A stretch of 64,000 nt of DNA from Curtobacterium sp. PhB115 (GTDB lineage: Bacteria > Actinomycetota > Actinomycetes > Actinomycetales > Microbacteriaceae), in NCBI RefSeq assembly GCF_003752025.1, contig NZ_RJKR01000008.1, positions 1 through 64,000 on the forward strand, in the 5' to 3' direction. The notes under the pieces are model-generated. The model saw nothing but the letters and a program-made list of their open reading frames with translations, was not told where the DNA came from and did no database searches. The translations under genes and the position numbers were made by a program. Position 1 is the stretch's first letter; each line of letters opens with the position of its first letter. Of this stretch, positions 1 to 8,216 are shown one piece after another.

Positions 1-50
1 GATGGCGGGAGCCATGTCGGGTCCTTTCCGGGGGTGGTACAGGTGACTGC

Positions 51-145
<95 letters not shown>

Positions 146-157
146 TGGGTGCGTCGA

Positions 158-2794
158 CTACGCGCGGTGCGCGGGCGGGTGCCCCGAGTCGTGCACGTGC
201 GCGTCCGGCTCCACCGGGAGCGCGTGCGACGCGGTGTGCGTCGACTCGTGCCCGGCGACCGGGTGCGAGCGCTCGAGCTTCGCGCCCTCGACGTCGACGT
301 CCGGCACGATCCGGTCGAGCCACTTCGGGAACCACCAGGCGCTCTTGCCGAGCAGGTGCATCGCGGCCGGGATCAGCAGCATGCGGACGACGAACGCGTC
401 CACGAGCACACCGAACGCCAGACCGAAGCCGATCGGCTTGATCGTCGAGGAGTCCGAGAAGATGAAGCCCGAGAACACCGAGATCATGATGATCGCCGCT
501 GCCGTGACCACCGCGCGACCGGCGTGCAGCCCGCGCTGGACCGCCACCTTCGCGCTGGCGCCGTGGGCGTACGACTCCCGCATGCCGGACACCAGGAACA
601 GCTGGTAGTCCATCGCGAGCCCGAACAGGATGCCGATCTCGATGATGGGCAGGAAGCTCAGGATCGGTGCCGGGTCGTGCACGCCGAACACGGAGCCGAG
701 CCAGCCGAACTGGTAGATCGCGGTCAGCCCACCGAACGACGCCATCACCGACAGGATGAAGCCCGCCGTCGCCGTGATCGGGACCAGGAAGGACCGGAAC
801 ACGATGATCAGGATGATGAGCGACAGACCGACGACCACCACGAGGTAGAGCGGCAGCACGTTCGAGAGCTTCTCGGACACGTCGATGTTGGCGGACGCGT
901 TGCCGGCGACGCCGAGGGTGACCTTCCCGTCGTCCGTCGACACGGTCTGCTCGCGGAGGTCCTTCACGAGGTTCTCGGTCGAGATGCTGTCCGGGCCGCC
1001 GGCGGGCTTCACCTGGAAGGCGATGATGTCGCGGTCGGACGAGGTACCGATCGGCAGCACGGCCTTGACGTCGTCGTTCTTCGCCAGGGCTTCACCGATG
1101 GTGACCTCGGTCGCGGTGACGTCGGACTTGCTGATCGATTCCGGCAGGGTCGCCACGACGAGCAGCGGGCCGTTCTGACCGGCGCCGAACTCGTCGTCGA
1201 GGGCCTTGTACGCCTTGTACTGGCTCGAGTCGACGGACTCGGACGCACCGGTCGGCAGTCCGAGGCGCATCTGCGTCGCGGGGAGTGCGATCGTGCCGAG
1301 GACGGCGACGCCGGCGACGAGCGTGATGACCGCGCGCCACGTCGACATCGGCTTGTTCGGCACCCGCGTCGAACCGGTGTTCCCGATGTTCGCGCGCTCC
1401 TTCTTGCGGAGGATCCGCATGCCGATGAGCGACAGCAGTGCCGGCGTGAAGGACGTGGCGATGAGGATCGCGAAGAGCACCGCGACGGCGCCGACCGTGC
1501 CCATCAGCCCGAGGAACGGGATGCCGGTGATGTTCAGCGCGAGCAGGGCGACGATGACGGTCGCACCGGCGAAGACCACGGCGTTGCCGGAGGTGCCGTT
1601 CGCGAGCCCGATGGACTCGTGCACCTGCATGCCCTGCTTCAGCTGGGTCCGGTGTCGGTTCAGGATGAAGAGCGAGTAGTCGATGCCGACCGCCAGGCCG
1701 AGCATCACCCCCAGCACCGGCGTCACCGAGATGAACTCGACGAGGCTCGAGAACGACAGGGAAGCGAGCGTGGCCACCCCGACGCCGAGCACGGCGGAGA
1801 CCAGGGGGATGGCGGCGCCGATGATCGTGCGGAGCATGAGGAACAGCACGAGCGCGGCGATGATCACGCCGATGATCTCGCCGGGGCCGAGGATCGACGG
1901 GACGCCCTGTGCGATGTCGTTCGAGACGTAGACGTCGACGCCGCTGATGTCCGCGGAGTCGGCGTCGTCCGCGATCGCGGTCTTGGTGTCGGCGGGGACC
2001 TCGTACGTCGACTTCGTGAACTGCACGGTGCCGATGACGGCGCTGCCGTTCTCCGACACGAAGCGGACGTCCTTCGACAGGTCGAGGAGCTTCGAGCCCT
2101 GCTCCAGCTCTTCCGCGCTGTCGTCGAGCTTCTTCGTGTTCGTGTCGATCGTCTTCTGGGCGTCCGCGATCTGCTGCTCGCCCGCGGTGATCTGCGCCTG
2201 CTGGGCGTCGATCTGCGCCTGGGCCTGCGCGAGCTGCGCCTGTGCGGCTGCTGCCGCCGCGGCGCCGGCTGCCTGGGCCTGCGCCTTCTGCGCGTCGAGC
2301 TGGTCCTGTGCGTCCGCGATCTGCTGCTTGCCGGAGGTGAGCTGCGCCTTCTGGGCGTCGAGCTGGTCCTGCCCGGTCTCGAGCTTCGCCCGCCCGTCGC
2401 TGATCTCCTTGCGCCCGTCGACGATCTTCTGCCGCTGGTCGTCGAGCTGCTGCTGGGTGGTGAACCCGCTCGTGGCGCCCTTGACGCCGTCGAGCTCCTC
2501 GAGCTTCGTCAGGAAGTCGTCGATGTCGGACTTCTGGGAGTCCGTGAACGCCTTGCCGTTCGTGGTCTCGAACACGATCGTCCCGTTGCCGCCGTTCGCG
2601 GACGGGAACTTGTCGGCGAGCTGGTCCTGGACCTGGCTCGTCTTGGTGTTCGGGATCGAGATCGCCGACGAGATGGTGCCCGCGAACAGCGTGTAGGTGA
2701 CGCCCGCGATGGCCATGATCGCCATCCACGCGATGATCACGGTCCAGTGGCGTCGTGCGGAGAACCGTCCGAGACGGTAGAGGAGACCGGCCAT
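158..2794 (-). CDS. MMPL/RND family membrane transporter
   Basis: An 878-residue membrane protein of the MMPL (mycobacterial membrane protein large) branch of the RND superfamily, which exports lipids, drugs or other hydrophobic compounds using proton motive force. A first membrane helix lies near residues 15-37, a cluster of helices follows residue 300 (with GIDYSLFILNRHR) and a second cluster precedes the C-terminus (with AMDYQLFLVSGMRES); the Asp-Tyr pairs are typical of MMPL helices. Residues about 120-240 form an extended Ala/Gln-rich coiled coil (repeated AQAQ/QIADAQ), presumably outside the membrane. The start is preceded by AAAGGAACGGGG. A TetR gene lies directly upstream on the same strand, so local repression is likely. 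Substrate unknown. Confidence 0.9.
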   Translation of the reverse strand: MAGLLYRLGRFSARRHWTVIIAWMAIMAIAGVTYTLFAGTISSAISIPNTKTSQVQDQLADKFPSANGGNGTIVFETTNGKAFTDSQKSDIDDFLTKLEELDGVKGATSGFTTQQQLDDQRQKIVDGRKEISDGRAKLETGQDQLDAQKAQLTSGKQQIADAQDQLDAQKAQAQAAGAAAAAAAQAQLAQAQAQIDAQQAQITAGEQQIADAQKTIDTNTKKLDDSAEELEQGSKLLDLSKDVRFVSENGSAVIGTVQFTKSTYEVPADTKTAIADDADSADISGVDVYVSNDIAQGVPSILGPGEIIGVIIAALVLFLMLRTIIGAAIPLVSAVLGVGVATLASLSFSSLVEFISVTPVLGVMLGLAVGIDYSLFILNRHRTQLKQGMQVHESIGLANGTSGNAVVFAGATVIVALLALNITGIPFLGLMGTVGAVAVLFAILIATSFTPALLSLIGMRILRKKERANIGNTGSTRVPNKPMSTWRAVITLVAGVAVLGTIALPATQMRLGLPTGASESVDSSQYKAYKALDDEFGAGQNGPLLVVATLPESISKSDVTATEVTIGEALAKNDDVKAVLPIGTSSDRDIIAFQVKPAGGPDSISTENLVKDLREQTVSTDDGKVTLGVAGNASANIDVSEKLSNVLPLYLVVVVGLSLIILIIVFRSFLVPITATAGFILSVMASFGGLTAIYQFGWLGSVFGVHDPAPILSFLPIIEIGILFGLAMDYQLFLVSGMRESYAHGASAKVAVQRGLHAGRAVVTAAAIIMISVFSGFIFSDSSTIKPIGFGLAFGVLVDAFVVRMLLIPAAMHLLGKSAWWFPKWLDRIVPDVDVEGAKLERSHPVAGHESTHTASHALPVEPDAHVHDSGHPPAHRA

Positions 2795-2870
2795 GCGGTT
2801 GCCCCGTTCCTTTCGTTGCAGGTGCTGTGTGGTGCGGGGTGCGCCGGTGGACCCCTTGGGGAGGGAAGTG

Positions 2871-3509
2871 TCAGTCGGTGGGCATGTAGCCGCTGCGGAC
2901 GCTGTGCACGAGGCGAGCGAGCAGCGCGTCCCAGTCCGCGAGCGACCGTTCGTCGACGGACGGACCGGACGTGGACAGCCAGTGTTGCGCGATCACGACG
3001 ATGCCGCTCATGAGCGACTCGACGAGCAGCGCGGCGTCGAGGGCGTCGGCGGCCGGGTACCGTCGCGCGATCTCGTCGCGGAGTCGTTCGGTGACCCGGG
3101 AGAACGCGGTCTGCGTGAGCACCGCCGCCTTCGGGTCGTCCTTGCCGGGGTCGCCGAGGATCCGGTACATGCTCGAGATCGCCGTCGCCAGGTCCGCACC
3201 GCGCGCGGCCGACTCCAGCTCGTCGAACATCGAGGCCCGGCTGCCGTCGCCGACCGGGGTCCGGGCCATGTCGACCAGGAAGCGGTCGATGATCACGGAC
3301 AGTTCCTGCTCGCATACGGCCAGCAGGACCTCGTCGAGCGAGGCGAAGTGGTTGAAGACCGTGCGCCGGGCGATGTCGGCCCGGGCGGCGAGGTCGTCGA
3401 CGCTGAAACCACGACCCCCGCGCTCGTCGACGAGGTCGCGCGCGGCCTGCAGGATCGCCGCACGGTGCTTCGCCTTGAGGGCGGCGCGGCGGTCGGTCGT
3501 GAGGGTCAC
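2871..3509 (-). CDS. TetR family transcriptional regulator
   Basis: TetR-type repressor of about 212 residues. The N-terminal helix-turn-helix reads AAILQAARDLVDERGGRGFSV followed by ARRTVFNHFASLDEV, the standard TetR DNA-binding layout; the C-terminal ligand domain is divergent. I chose the GTG at 3509 rather than the in-frame ATG at 3530, because the ATG sits inside a perfect 14-bp palindrome (3525-3538) that looks like the operator, and a TAGTGT -10 element lies 8 nt before the GTG, suggesting a leaderless message. It is followed by the MMPL gene 76 bp downstream, the usual repressor-pump arrangement. Longer upstream in-frame starts would give an unnatural N-terminal tail. Confidence 0.85.
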   Translation of the reverse strand: MTLTTDRRAALKAKHRAAILQAARDLVDERGGRGFSVDDLAARADIARRTVFNHFASLDEVLLAVCEQELSVIIDRFLVDMARTPVGDGSRASMFDELESAARGADLATAISSMYRILGDPGKDDPKAAVLTQTAFSRVTERLRDEIARRYPAADALDAALLVESLMSGIVVIAQHWLSTSGPSVDERSLADWDALLARLVHSVRSGYMPTD

Positions 3510-3524
3510 GAGTGAGAACACTAG

Positions 3525-3538
3525 GTGCATCGATGCAC
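3525..3538. promoter_or_regulatory. Putative TetR operator (14-bp palindrome)
   Basis: GTGCATCGATGCAC is a perfect palindrome immediately upstream of the proposed TetR start and overlapping its core promoter. A further half-site, GTGCATC, lies at about 3556-3562. Autoregulation and control of the MMPL gene are inferred from position. Confidence 0.55.
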
Positions 3539-3610
3539 TCGGTGCAACGACACGGAGTGCATCCTCAGTTTCGTCCCCCGGGACGCGGTTGACTGGACGG
3601 AGCGGCCCGC

Positions 3611-3634
3611 CGCAGAACCGCAGAACCGCAGAAC
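3611..3634. repeat. Three tandem copies of CGCAGAAC
   Basis: Perfect 8-bp direct repeats in the leader upstream of the polyol dehydrogenase gene. Could be replication slippage or a short regulatory array; nothing else supports a function. Confidence 0.6.
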
Positions 3635-3666
3635 CGCCCGCCCGCACGCCGTACGAAGGAGTACCC

Positions 3667-5148
3667 ATGGCCGTCCGACTGTCCCCCGACACCCTCGACG
3701 AGATCGCCGCGACCGGTGTCGCCGTCCCGACCTACGACCGGCAGGCGATCACCGCCGGCATCGTCCACTTCGGCGTCGGCGGCTTCCACCGTGCCCACCA
3801 GGCGATGGTGATCGACCAGCTCCTGCAGCGGGGCGAGGCCCGGGAGTACGGCATCTGCGGCGTCGGCGTCCTCGAGCAGGACCGCCGGATGGCCACCGCG
3901 ATGGCCGAGCAGGGCGGCCTGTACACGCTCGTGCTCAAGCACCCGGACGGCACCCGCGAGTCCCGCGTGATCGGCAGCATCGTCGACTACCTGCTCGCGG
4001 TCGACGACCCGGACGCCGTCGTGGAGAAGATGGCGCACCCGGACACCAAGATCGTCAGCCTGACCATCACCGAGGGCGGCTACAACTTCGACCACGTCAC
4101 CGGCGAGTTCGTCGCCGACGAGCCCGGCGTCGCCGCGGACCTGCGCGGCGACGGCCCGCCCCGCACCGTGTTCGGCCTCGTCGTCGAAGCCCTGCGGCGT
4201 CGGCGGGACCGCGGTGAGCAGCCCTTCACCGTGATGTCGTGCGACAACATCCAGGGCAACGGCCACGTGGCGCGCGAAATGTTCACCGCGTACGCCCGGC
4301 TGCAGGACCCGGAGTTCGCCGACTGGATGGACGAGCACGTGTCGTTCCCGAACTCGATGGTGGACCGGATCACCCCGGTCACCGCCGACGAGGACCGCGC
4401 CTGGGTCCGCGACGAACTCGGCATCGAGGACGCCTGGCCCGTCGTCGCCGAACCCTTCTTCCAGTGGGTCCTCGAGGACGACCACCCCGCCGGACGCCCG
4501 CCGTACGAGCAGGTCGACGTGCAGCTCGTCGACGACGTCGAACCCTACGAGCTCATGAAGCTCCGCCTGCTCAACGCATCGCACCAGGGCCTGTGCTACT
4601 TCGGGTACCTGTCCGGCTACCGGTACGCGCACGAGGCCACGCAGGACCCGGCGATCGCGGCCTTCCTGCGCCGCTACATGGACGAAGAAGGCACGCCGAC
4701 GCTCCACCCCGTGCCCGGCATCGACCTCGAGGACTACAAGTCCACCCTGATCGAACGGTTCCAGAACCCCGAGGTCCGCGACACCCTCGCCCGGCTCTGC
4801 GCCGAGTCGAGCGACCGGATCCCGAAGTGGCTGCTGCCGGTGGTGCGGGAGAACCTCGCCGCCGACCGGCCCGTGACGCTGTCCGCCGCGATCGTCGCCT
4901 CGTGGGCGCGGTACGACGAGGGCACCGACGAGTCCGGCGAGCCCATCGAGATCGTCGACCGTCTGGCCGAGCCGCTGCACCGCATCGCCCTCACCCAGCG
5001 CGAGGACCGGCTCGCCTTCATCGCGAACCGGCAGGTGTTCGGCGACCTCGTCGACGACGAACGGTTCGTCGCCGCGTACCGCGACGCCCTCGACGGGCTC
5101 ATCGCCGACGGCGCGCACGCGACCGTCGAACGCCTGTCGCGTTCCTGA
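3667..5148 (+). CDS. Mannitol dehydrogenase family protein
   Basis: A 493-residue polyol-specific long-chain dehydrogenase, the family of mannitol 2-dehydrogenase, fructuronate reductase and related enzymes, which interconvert a polyol or aldonate with a ketose using NAD(P). The nucleotide-binding loop GVGGFHRAHQA lies near residue 36 and the catalytic signature K-x4-N-x2-H appears as KLRLLNASH (about residues 298-306). Length is that of the mannitol 2-dehydrogenase subgroup. The ATG is preceded by GAAGGAG with good spacing. No sugar transporter or kinase is adjacent, so the physiological substrate (mannitol, arabitol, sorbitol) cannot be fixed from context. It is transcribed away from the TetR gene. 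Confidence 0.9.
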   Translation: MAVRLSPDTLDEIAATGVAVPTYDRQAITAGIVHFGVGGFHRAHQAMVIDQLLQRGEAREYGICGVGVLEQDRRMATAMAEQGGLYTLVLKHPDGTRESRVIGSIVDYLLAVDDPDAVVEKMAHPDTKIVSLTITEGGYNFDHVTGEFVADEPGVAADLRGDGPPRTVFGLVVEALRRRRDRGEQPFTVMSCDNIQGNGHVAREMFTAYARLQDPEFADWMDEHVSFPNSMVDRITPVTADEDRAWVRDELGIEDAWPVVAEPFFQWVLEDDHPAGRPPYEQVDVQLVDDVEPYELMKLRLLNASHQGLCYFGYLSGYRYAHEATQDPAIAAFLRRYMDEEGTPTLHPVPGIDLEDYKSTLIERFQNPEVRDTLARLCAESSDRIPKWLLPVVRENLAADRPVTLSAAIVASWARYDEGTDESGEPIEIVDRLAEPLHRIALTQREDRLAFIANRQVFGDLVDDERFVAAYRDALDGLIADGAHATVERLSRS

Positions 5149-5183
5149 ACGCTGGTGCGGTCCTGAGACGCGGGCGATGACGG

Positions 5184-5221
5184 CCTGGAGGCGCGGGGCG
5201 GGCCCGCCACGTGCCTCCAGG
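5184..5221. terminator. Intergenic palindrome (terminator-like), family copy
   Basis: Arms CCTGGAGGC and GCCTCCAGG with an inner GGCGGGCCCGCC palindrome, placed about 35 bp after the dehydrogenase stop. A member of the recurrent palindrome family of this window; no T-tract follows. Confidence 0.6.
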
Positions 5222-5259
5222 GCGTCGCCCGGTAGCGTCCCGGGCGCTATGGTCGCGTC

Positions 5260-5955
5260 GTGAACCGGACCGACCGCCTGTACGCCCTCGTCGAGGAGCT
5301 GCGCTCCGCCGCGCCTGCGCTGCGGAGCGCACGGCTGCTCGCGGAGCGGTTCGGGGTCAGTGTCCGCACGGTGGAACGGGACCTGCTGTCCCTGCAGCAG
5401 GCCGGCGTGCCGATCTGGGCCGAACCCGGGCGCACCGGCGGGTACACCGTCGACGCCAGCGCGACCCTGCCACCCCTCGGGTTGACGATCGAGGAGGCGC
5501 TCGCCGTCGCGATCGGTCTCGGCACGCTCGCCGCCAGTCCGTTCCGCGACGCTGCACGGAGCGCCGCCCGGAAGGTCACCGCGGTCCTCGCCGAGGACGA
5601 CGCACGTCGGACGGCCCGGCTCGCGAGCCGGGTGCACCTGCTCGAGTCGGGTGAACGCGTGCCGGGACCGACGGCGCTCGCCGCAGCACTCACCGGCGGA
5701 CGGGTCGTGCGGATGCGGTACCGGGACGCCTCGGGCACCGAGACCGATCGTGACGTCGAGCCCCTCGGGTACATCGGCAAGGGCGAGGACTGGTACCTCG
5801 TGGCGTGGTGCCGGCTGCGGGACGGTGTCCGGGCGTTCCGTGGCGACCGCGTGCTCGAGGTGCAGGACACCGACGAGCGCGCACCGGCACGCGTGGTGCA
5901 CCTCGACGAGCTCGACATCCCGCACGGGGTGCTCCGTCCGGTGCTCGGCGACTGA
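5260..5955 (+). CDS. HTH and WYL domain transcriptional regulator
   Basis: A 231-residue regulator of the YafY/WYL type. Residues 1-55 form a winged helix (ARLLAERFGVSVRTVERDLLS, then AGVPIWAEPGRTGGY), and residues about 145-205 are a WYL-like ligand-sensing domain containing DWYLVAWC. It is shorter than the usual 310-330 residues because the C-terminal extension is missing, which is common for this subgroup. The start is a GTG; an upstream ATG is out of frame. It stands between the polyol dehydrogenase and a VOC protein, without a clear operon. Such proteins commonly regulate stress or catabolic genes; the ligand is unknown. Confidence 0.85.
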   Translation: MNRTDRLYALVEELRSAAPALRSARLLAERFGVSVRTVERDLLSLQQAGVPIWAEPGRTGGYTVDASATLPPLGLTIEEALAVAIGLGTLAASPFRDAARSAARKVTAVLAEDDARRTARLASRVHLLESGERVPGPTALAAALTGGRVVRMRYRDASGTETDRDVEPLGYIGKGEDWYLVAWCRLRDGVRAFRGDRVLEVQDTDERAPARVVHLDELDIPHGVLRPVLGD

Positions 5956-6081
5956 CGGGGCCGTGCTCGGCCGGGCCGCGGGCGGGGCGGGGCGGGTTCG
6001 GGAAACTCCGACAGGACGGTGTCGCGGCGGCCGAGGATGCTCGACCTGTGCGGTCAGGGTGACCGGACAGGGAGGCACACC

Positions 6082-6459
6082 GTGCAGTTCGCATCCATCC
6101 GGATCATCACCGACGACCTCGCCGGGATGGTGCAGTTCTACGAACGGGTCACCGGGACCGAGGCCCGACGGCCCGCACCGGTCTTCGCCGAGATCGTCAC
6201 CGGTGGCTCCGTCATCGCGCTCGCCACACCGGCCACCGTCGCGATGCTCGGTTCCGGAGCACCCGCCGCGGGCCTCGGTGGGAGCATCATCGTCGAGTTC
6301 CTCGTCGGGGACGTCGACGCCGAGTACGAGCGCCTGCGGGACCACCTCGACGACGTCGTGCTGCCGCCGACCACGATGCCGTGGGGCAACCGGTCACTGC
6401 TCTTCCGGGATCCGGACGGCAACGTGGTGAACGTCTTCAGCCGCCCGTCGTCGAGCTGA
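6082..6459 (+). CDS. VOC family protein (glyoxalase/bleomycin-resistance fold)
   Basis: A 125-residue single-domain vicinal oxygen chelate protein: FASIRIITDDLAGMVQFYERVTG begins the first beta-alpha-beta-beta-beta module and SLLFRDPDGNVVNVFS ends the second, with the DPDGN turn typical of the fold. Start chosen at the GTG preceded by GGGAGG with 6-nt spacing; a longer in-frame upstream start lacks a site and adds a basic tail atypical for the family. Reaction unknown; such proteins act on small electrophiles or bind antibiotics. 126 bp downstream of the WYL regulator stop, so co-expression is possible. Confidence 0.8.
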   Translation: MQFASIRIITDDLAGMVQFYERVTGTEARRPAPVFAEIVTGGSVIALATPATVAMLGSGAPAAGLGGSIIVEFLVGDVDAEYERLRDHLDDVVLPPTTMPWGNRSLLFRDPDGNVVNVFSRPSSS

Positions 6460-6550
6460 CCCGCCGCCGGGCGGGCGGTGAGGGAGGCATGTTCTCCCAG
6501 CGCGCTGACGGTCCTGGTCCATGGATGCCGGGGATCGTGCACCAGAACCG

Positions 6551-6727
6551 TCAACCGCGCGGGAGCACGTCCTCGTCCCACGGCACCGGCGTCGTCTCGC
6601 CCGTCGCCCGGTCGTGGAAGGGGAACTCCTCTGACGACAGGAAGTCGGTCAGTGCGTCACGGTCGGCGCCGACGGGGTCGAGCCGGACGAGCTCGACGGC
6701 GGTCGTGCGGGCGTCCCCTCCGCTCAC
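6551..6727 (-). CDS. Small protein, possibly a GNAT-like N-terminal fragment
   Basis: A 58-codon reading frame whose GTG start overlaps the stop of the upstream VOC gene (shared GTGA), the usual sign of translational coupling. The product begins VSGGDARTTAVELVRLD and contains FLSSEEFPFH, which resembles the first helix of small GNAT acetyltransferases, then stops after DEDVLPRG. No acetyl-CoA motif is present, so it is either a stand-alone small protein or a truncated acetyltransferase. Balanced amino acid composition and the tight overlap support real coding. Function unknown. Confidence 0.55.
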   Translation of the reverse strand: MSGGDARTTAVELVRLDPVGADRDALTDFLSSEEFPFHDRATGETTPVPWDEDVLPRG

Positions 6728-7098
6728 AGGTAGGGCCTCGTGAGCAGCTCGACGTAGTGGCCGGACGGATCGAGCAGGTACACGCCCCGGCCGTCGTGCT
6801 CGGTGTTCGTCTCGCCCGGACGCTGGCGCTGCGGGTCCGCCCAGTGCTCGCGGCCCTCCGCGGTGATCCGCGCGTACGCACGGTCGAAGTGCTCGTCGTC
6901 GAGCAGGAACGCGTAGTGCTGCGGTGGGAAGTCCATCGGCGGCGCCGCGAACTGCAGGAGCACGCCGTCGGGGAGCTGGATGTTGGTGAAGGGTCCCCAG
7001 GAGGGCGCCTCGGCGGCCTCGAGGAGATCGACGAAGAACGCCGCGGAGACCGCGGGCTCCTTCGCCGCGATGATCGTGTGGTTGAACGATGCGGTCAT
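6724..7098 (-). CDS. VOC family protein
   Basis: A 124-residue vicinal oxygen chelate protein: FNHTIIAAKEPAVSAAFFVDLL opens the first module and GVYLLDPSGHYVELLTRPYL closes the second, with His and Glu at positions where the family binds metal. The ATG lies 6 nt after a TAGCGT -10 element on the minus strand, so the message is probably leaderless. It leads a two-gene unit with the small coupled frame that follows. Substrate unknown. Confidence 0.85.
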   Translation of the reverse strand: MTASFNHTIIAAKEPAVSAAFFVDLLEAAEAPSWGPFTNIQLPDGVLLQFAAPPMDFPPQHYAFLLDDEHFDRAYARITAEGREHWADPQRQRPGETNTEHDGRGVYLLDPSGHYVELLTRPYL

Positions 7099-7110
7099 GC
7101 CGTCACGCTA
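7099..7110 (-). promoter_or_regulatory. Leaderless-type -10 element
   Basis: Reading the minus strand, TAGCGT is followed by a 6-nt spacer and then the ATG of the VOC gene, so transcription should begin at or next to the start codon. Confidence 0.55.
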
Positions 7111-8103
7111 GCGGGGCGACAGGGTCCTGGCCCAGCGTCCGATCACGTCGTAGGCCCGCTCGCGCACCTCGGGCGCGGACAGCACCACGTCGTGCAGGGC
7201 ACCGGCGAGACGTCGCACGGTGACCTCCTCGCCGAGCGAGAGCGACCGGTGCGCCACGGTGTCCACGTTGAGCGCGACGTCGGCGTGCGCCATCCCCGGG
7301 TCCCACCGCGGTTGCAACATGCTCTTGTCGCTCAACAGCACTAGAGCGGGCACCTCGATGCCGAGACCGGCCTCGACCCGGGCCTGCCCGTCGAACACCG
7401 CAGCGAGCCAGCCGGGGTGCAGCGGGAAGCCCCGGTCCGGCCGCCACTGCTGGTCGTACGTCCACGAGCCCTCGCCCGCCGCGGAGACGGTGCGCGTGTA
7501 GAAGCCCGGGTCGACGGCCGGCATCGGCGCGAGCGGGTTGCGCCGGGCTCCGAGCCGGACGACCGGCGCGACCAGGGCACGGCCGACCGCGCTCGCCTGG
7601 AACTCGAGCCAGGGGCTGTTCAGGATCAGCCCGTCGACGAGCTCCGGGTGCCGGGCAGCCCAGAGCGACAGGGTGAGCCCGCCGGTGGAGTGGCCCATCG
7701 GGACGAGTCGCCGCCGCGCGGAGCCCGGGTGCTCGGCGGAGATCGCGTCGAGGGCGGCCGAGATGTCCTCGTCGTAGACGGCCAGGTCGTCGACGTTCCC
7801 CGGGGTCTGGTGGGGCCGGAGGCTGCGCCCGTACTTCCGCAGGTCGAGCGCGTGGAAGCGGGCGCCGAGCTGCTCGATGCGTTCGGCGAGCTCGACCTGG
7901 AAGAAGTAGTCCGACCAGCCGTGCATGTACAGGACGTCGACCCCGTGCAGCGGGCCGTGACCGTGCAGCAGCAGGTCCGTGGGGGTGTGCCGACGCCGGA
8001 CGAGGGTGGCCACGACGGGTCCCTCGGAGTCGGACCCGAGCGGCAGTTCCAGTCGCTCGAACGGTGCCCCGAGCACGTCCTCGTGCCACCCCTGTTCTGC
8101 CAT
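7108..8103 (-). CDS. Alpha/beta hydrolase (serine hydrolase/lysophospholipase-like)
   Basis: A 331-residue alpha/beta hydrolase of the monoglyceride lipase-like type. The sequence shows LYMHGWSDYFFQ (oxyanion-hole region), the nucleophile elbow GHSTGG, and a C-terminal half with ALVLLSDKS and LHDVVLS, where the acid and the catalytic His are expected. Length is ordinary for the family. No signal peptide is visible, so it is probably cytoplasmic. The ATG lies 6 nt after TACGCT, a leaderless arrangement. It is divergent from the ABC exporter operon and shares with it an intergenic region holding a 28-bp palindrome. Substrate cannot be predicted. Confidence 0.88.
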   Translation of the reverse strand: MAEQGWHEDVLGAPFERLELPLGSDSEGPVVATLVRRRHTPTDLLLHGHGPLHGVDVLYMHGWSDYFFQVELAERIEQLGARFHALDLRKYGRSLRPHQTPGNVDDLAVYDEDISAALDAISAEHPGSARRRLVPMGHSTGGLTLSLWAARHPELVDGLILNSPWLEFQASAVGRALVAPVVRLGARRNPLAPMPAVDPGFYTRTVSAAGEGSWTYDQQWRPDRGFPLHPGWLAAVFDGQARVEAGLGIEVPALVLLSDKSMLQPRWDPGMAHADVALNVDTVAHRSLSLGEEVTVRRLAGALHDVVLSAPEVRERAYDVIGRWARTLSPR

Positions 8104-8126
8104 TGCCCGAGCGTATCCGGCCGGGT

Positions 8127-8154
8127 CCCTGGTGGTACCGCGGTACCACCAGGG
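8127..8154. promoter_or_regulatory. Perfect 28-bp palindrome, probable operator
   Basis: Half-site CCCTGGTGGTACCG followed directly by its reverse complement. It lies between divergent promoters: over the -35 region of the hydrolase gene and about 60-90 bp before the ABC exporter gene. Candidate binding site for the response regulator encoded at the end of that operon; this is inference. Confidence 0.55.
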
Positions 8155-8204
8155 GCCGTCGGAGATCAGCGTCGACGACGATGTGGCGGGGTGTCCGCGC
8201 TCCG

Positions 8205-8216
8205 TACCGTTGCCGC
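8205..8216 (+). promoter_or_regulatory. Leaderless-type -10 element of the ABC/two-component operon
   Basis: TACCGT, then the 6-nt spacer TGCCGC, then ATG. No ribosome binding site is present upstream of this ATG. Confidence 0.55.

Noticed and set aside
149..3013. Long plus-strand open frame (954 codons) over the MMPL gene
   Set aside because: It is the antisense shadow of a clear MMPL protein; its product is an Arg/Asp/His-rich low-complexity sequence typical of GC-rich shadow frames.
3565..6345. Long minus-strand frame (926 codons) across the polyol dehydrogenase and WYL genes
   Set aside because: Crosses two well-supported plus-strand genes, has shadow-like composition and no recognisable domain.
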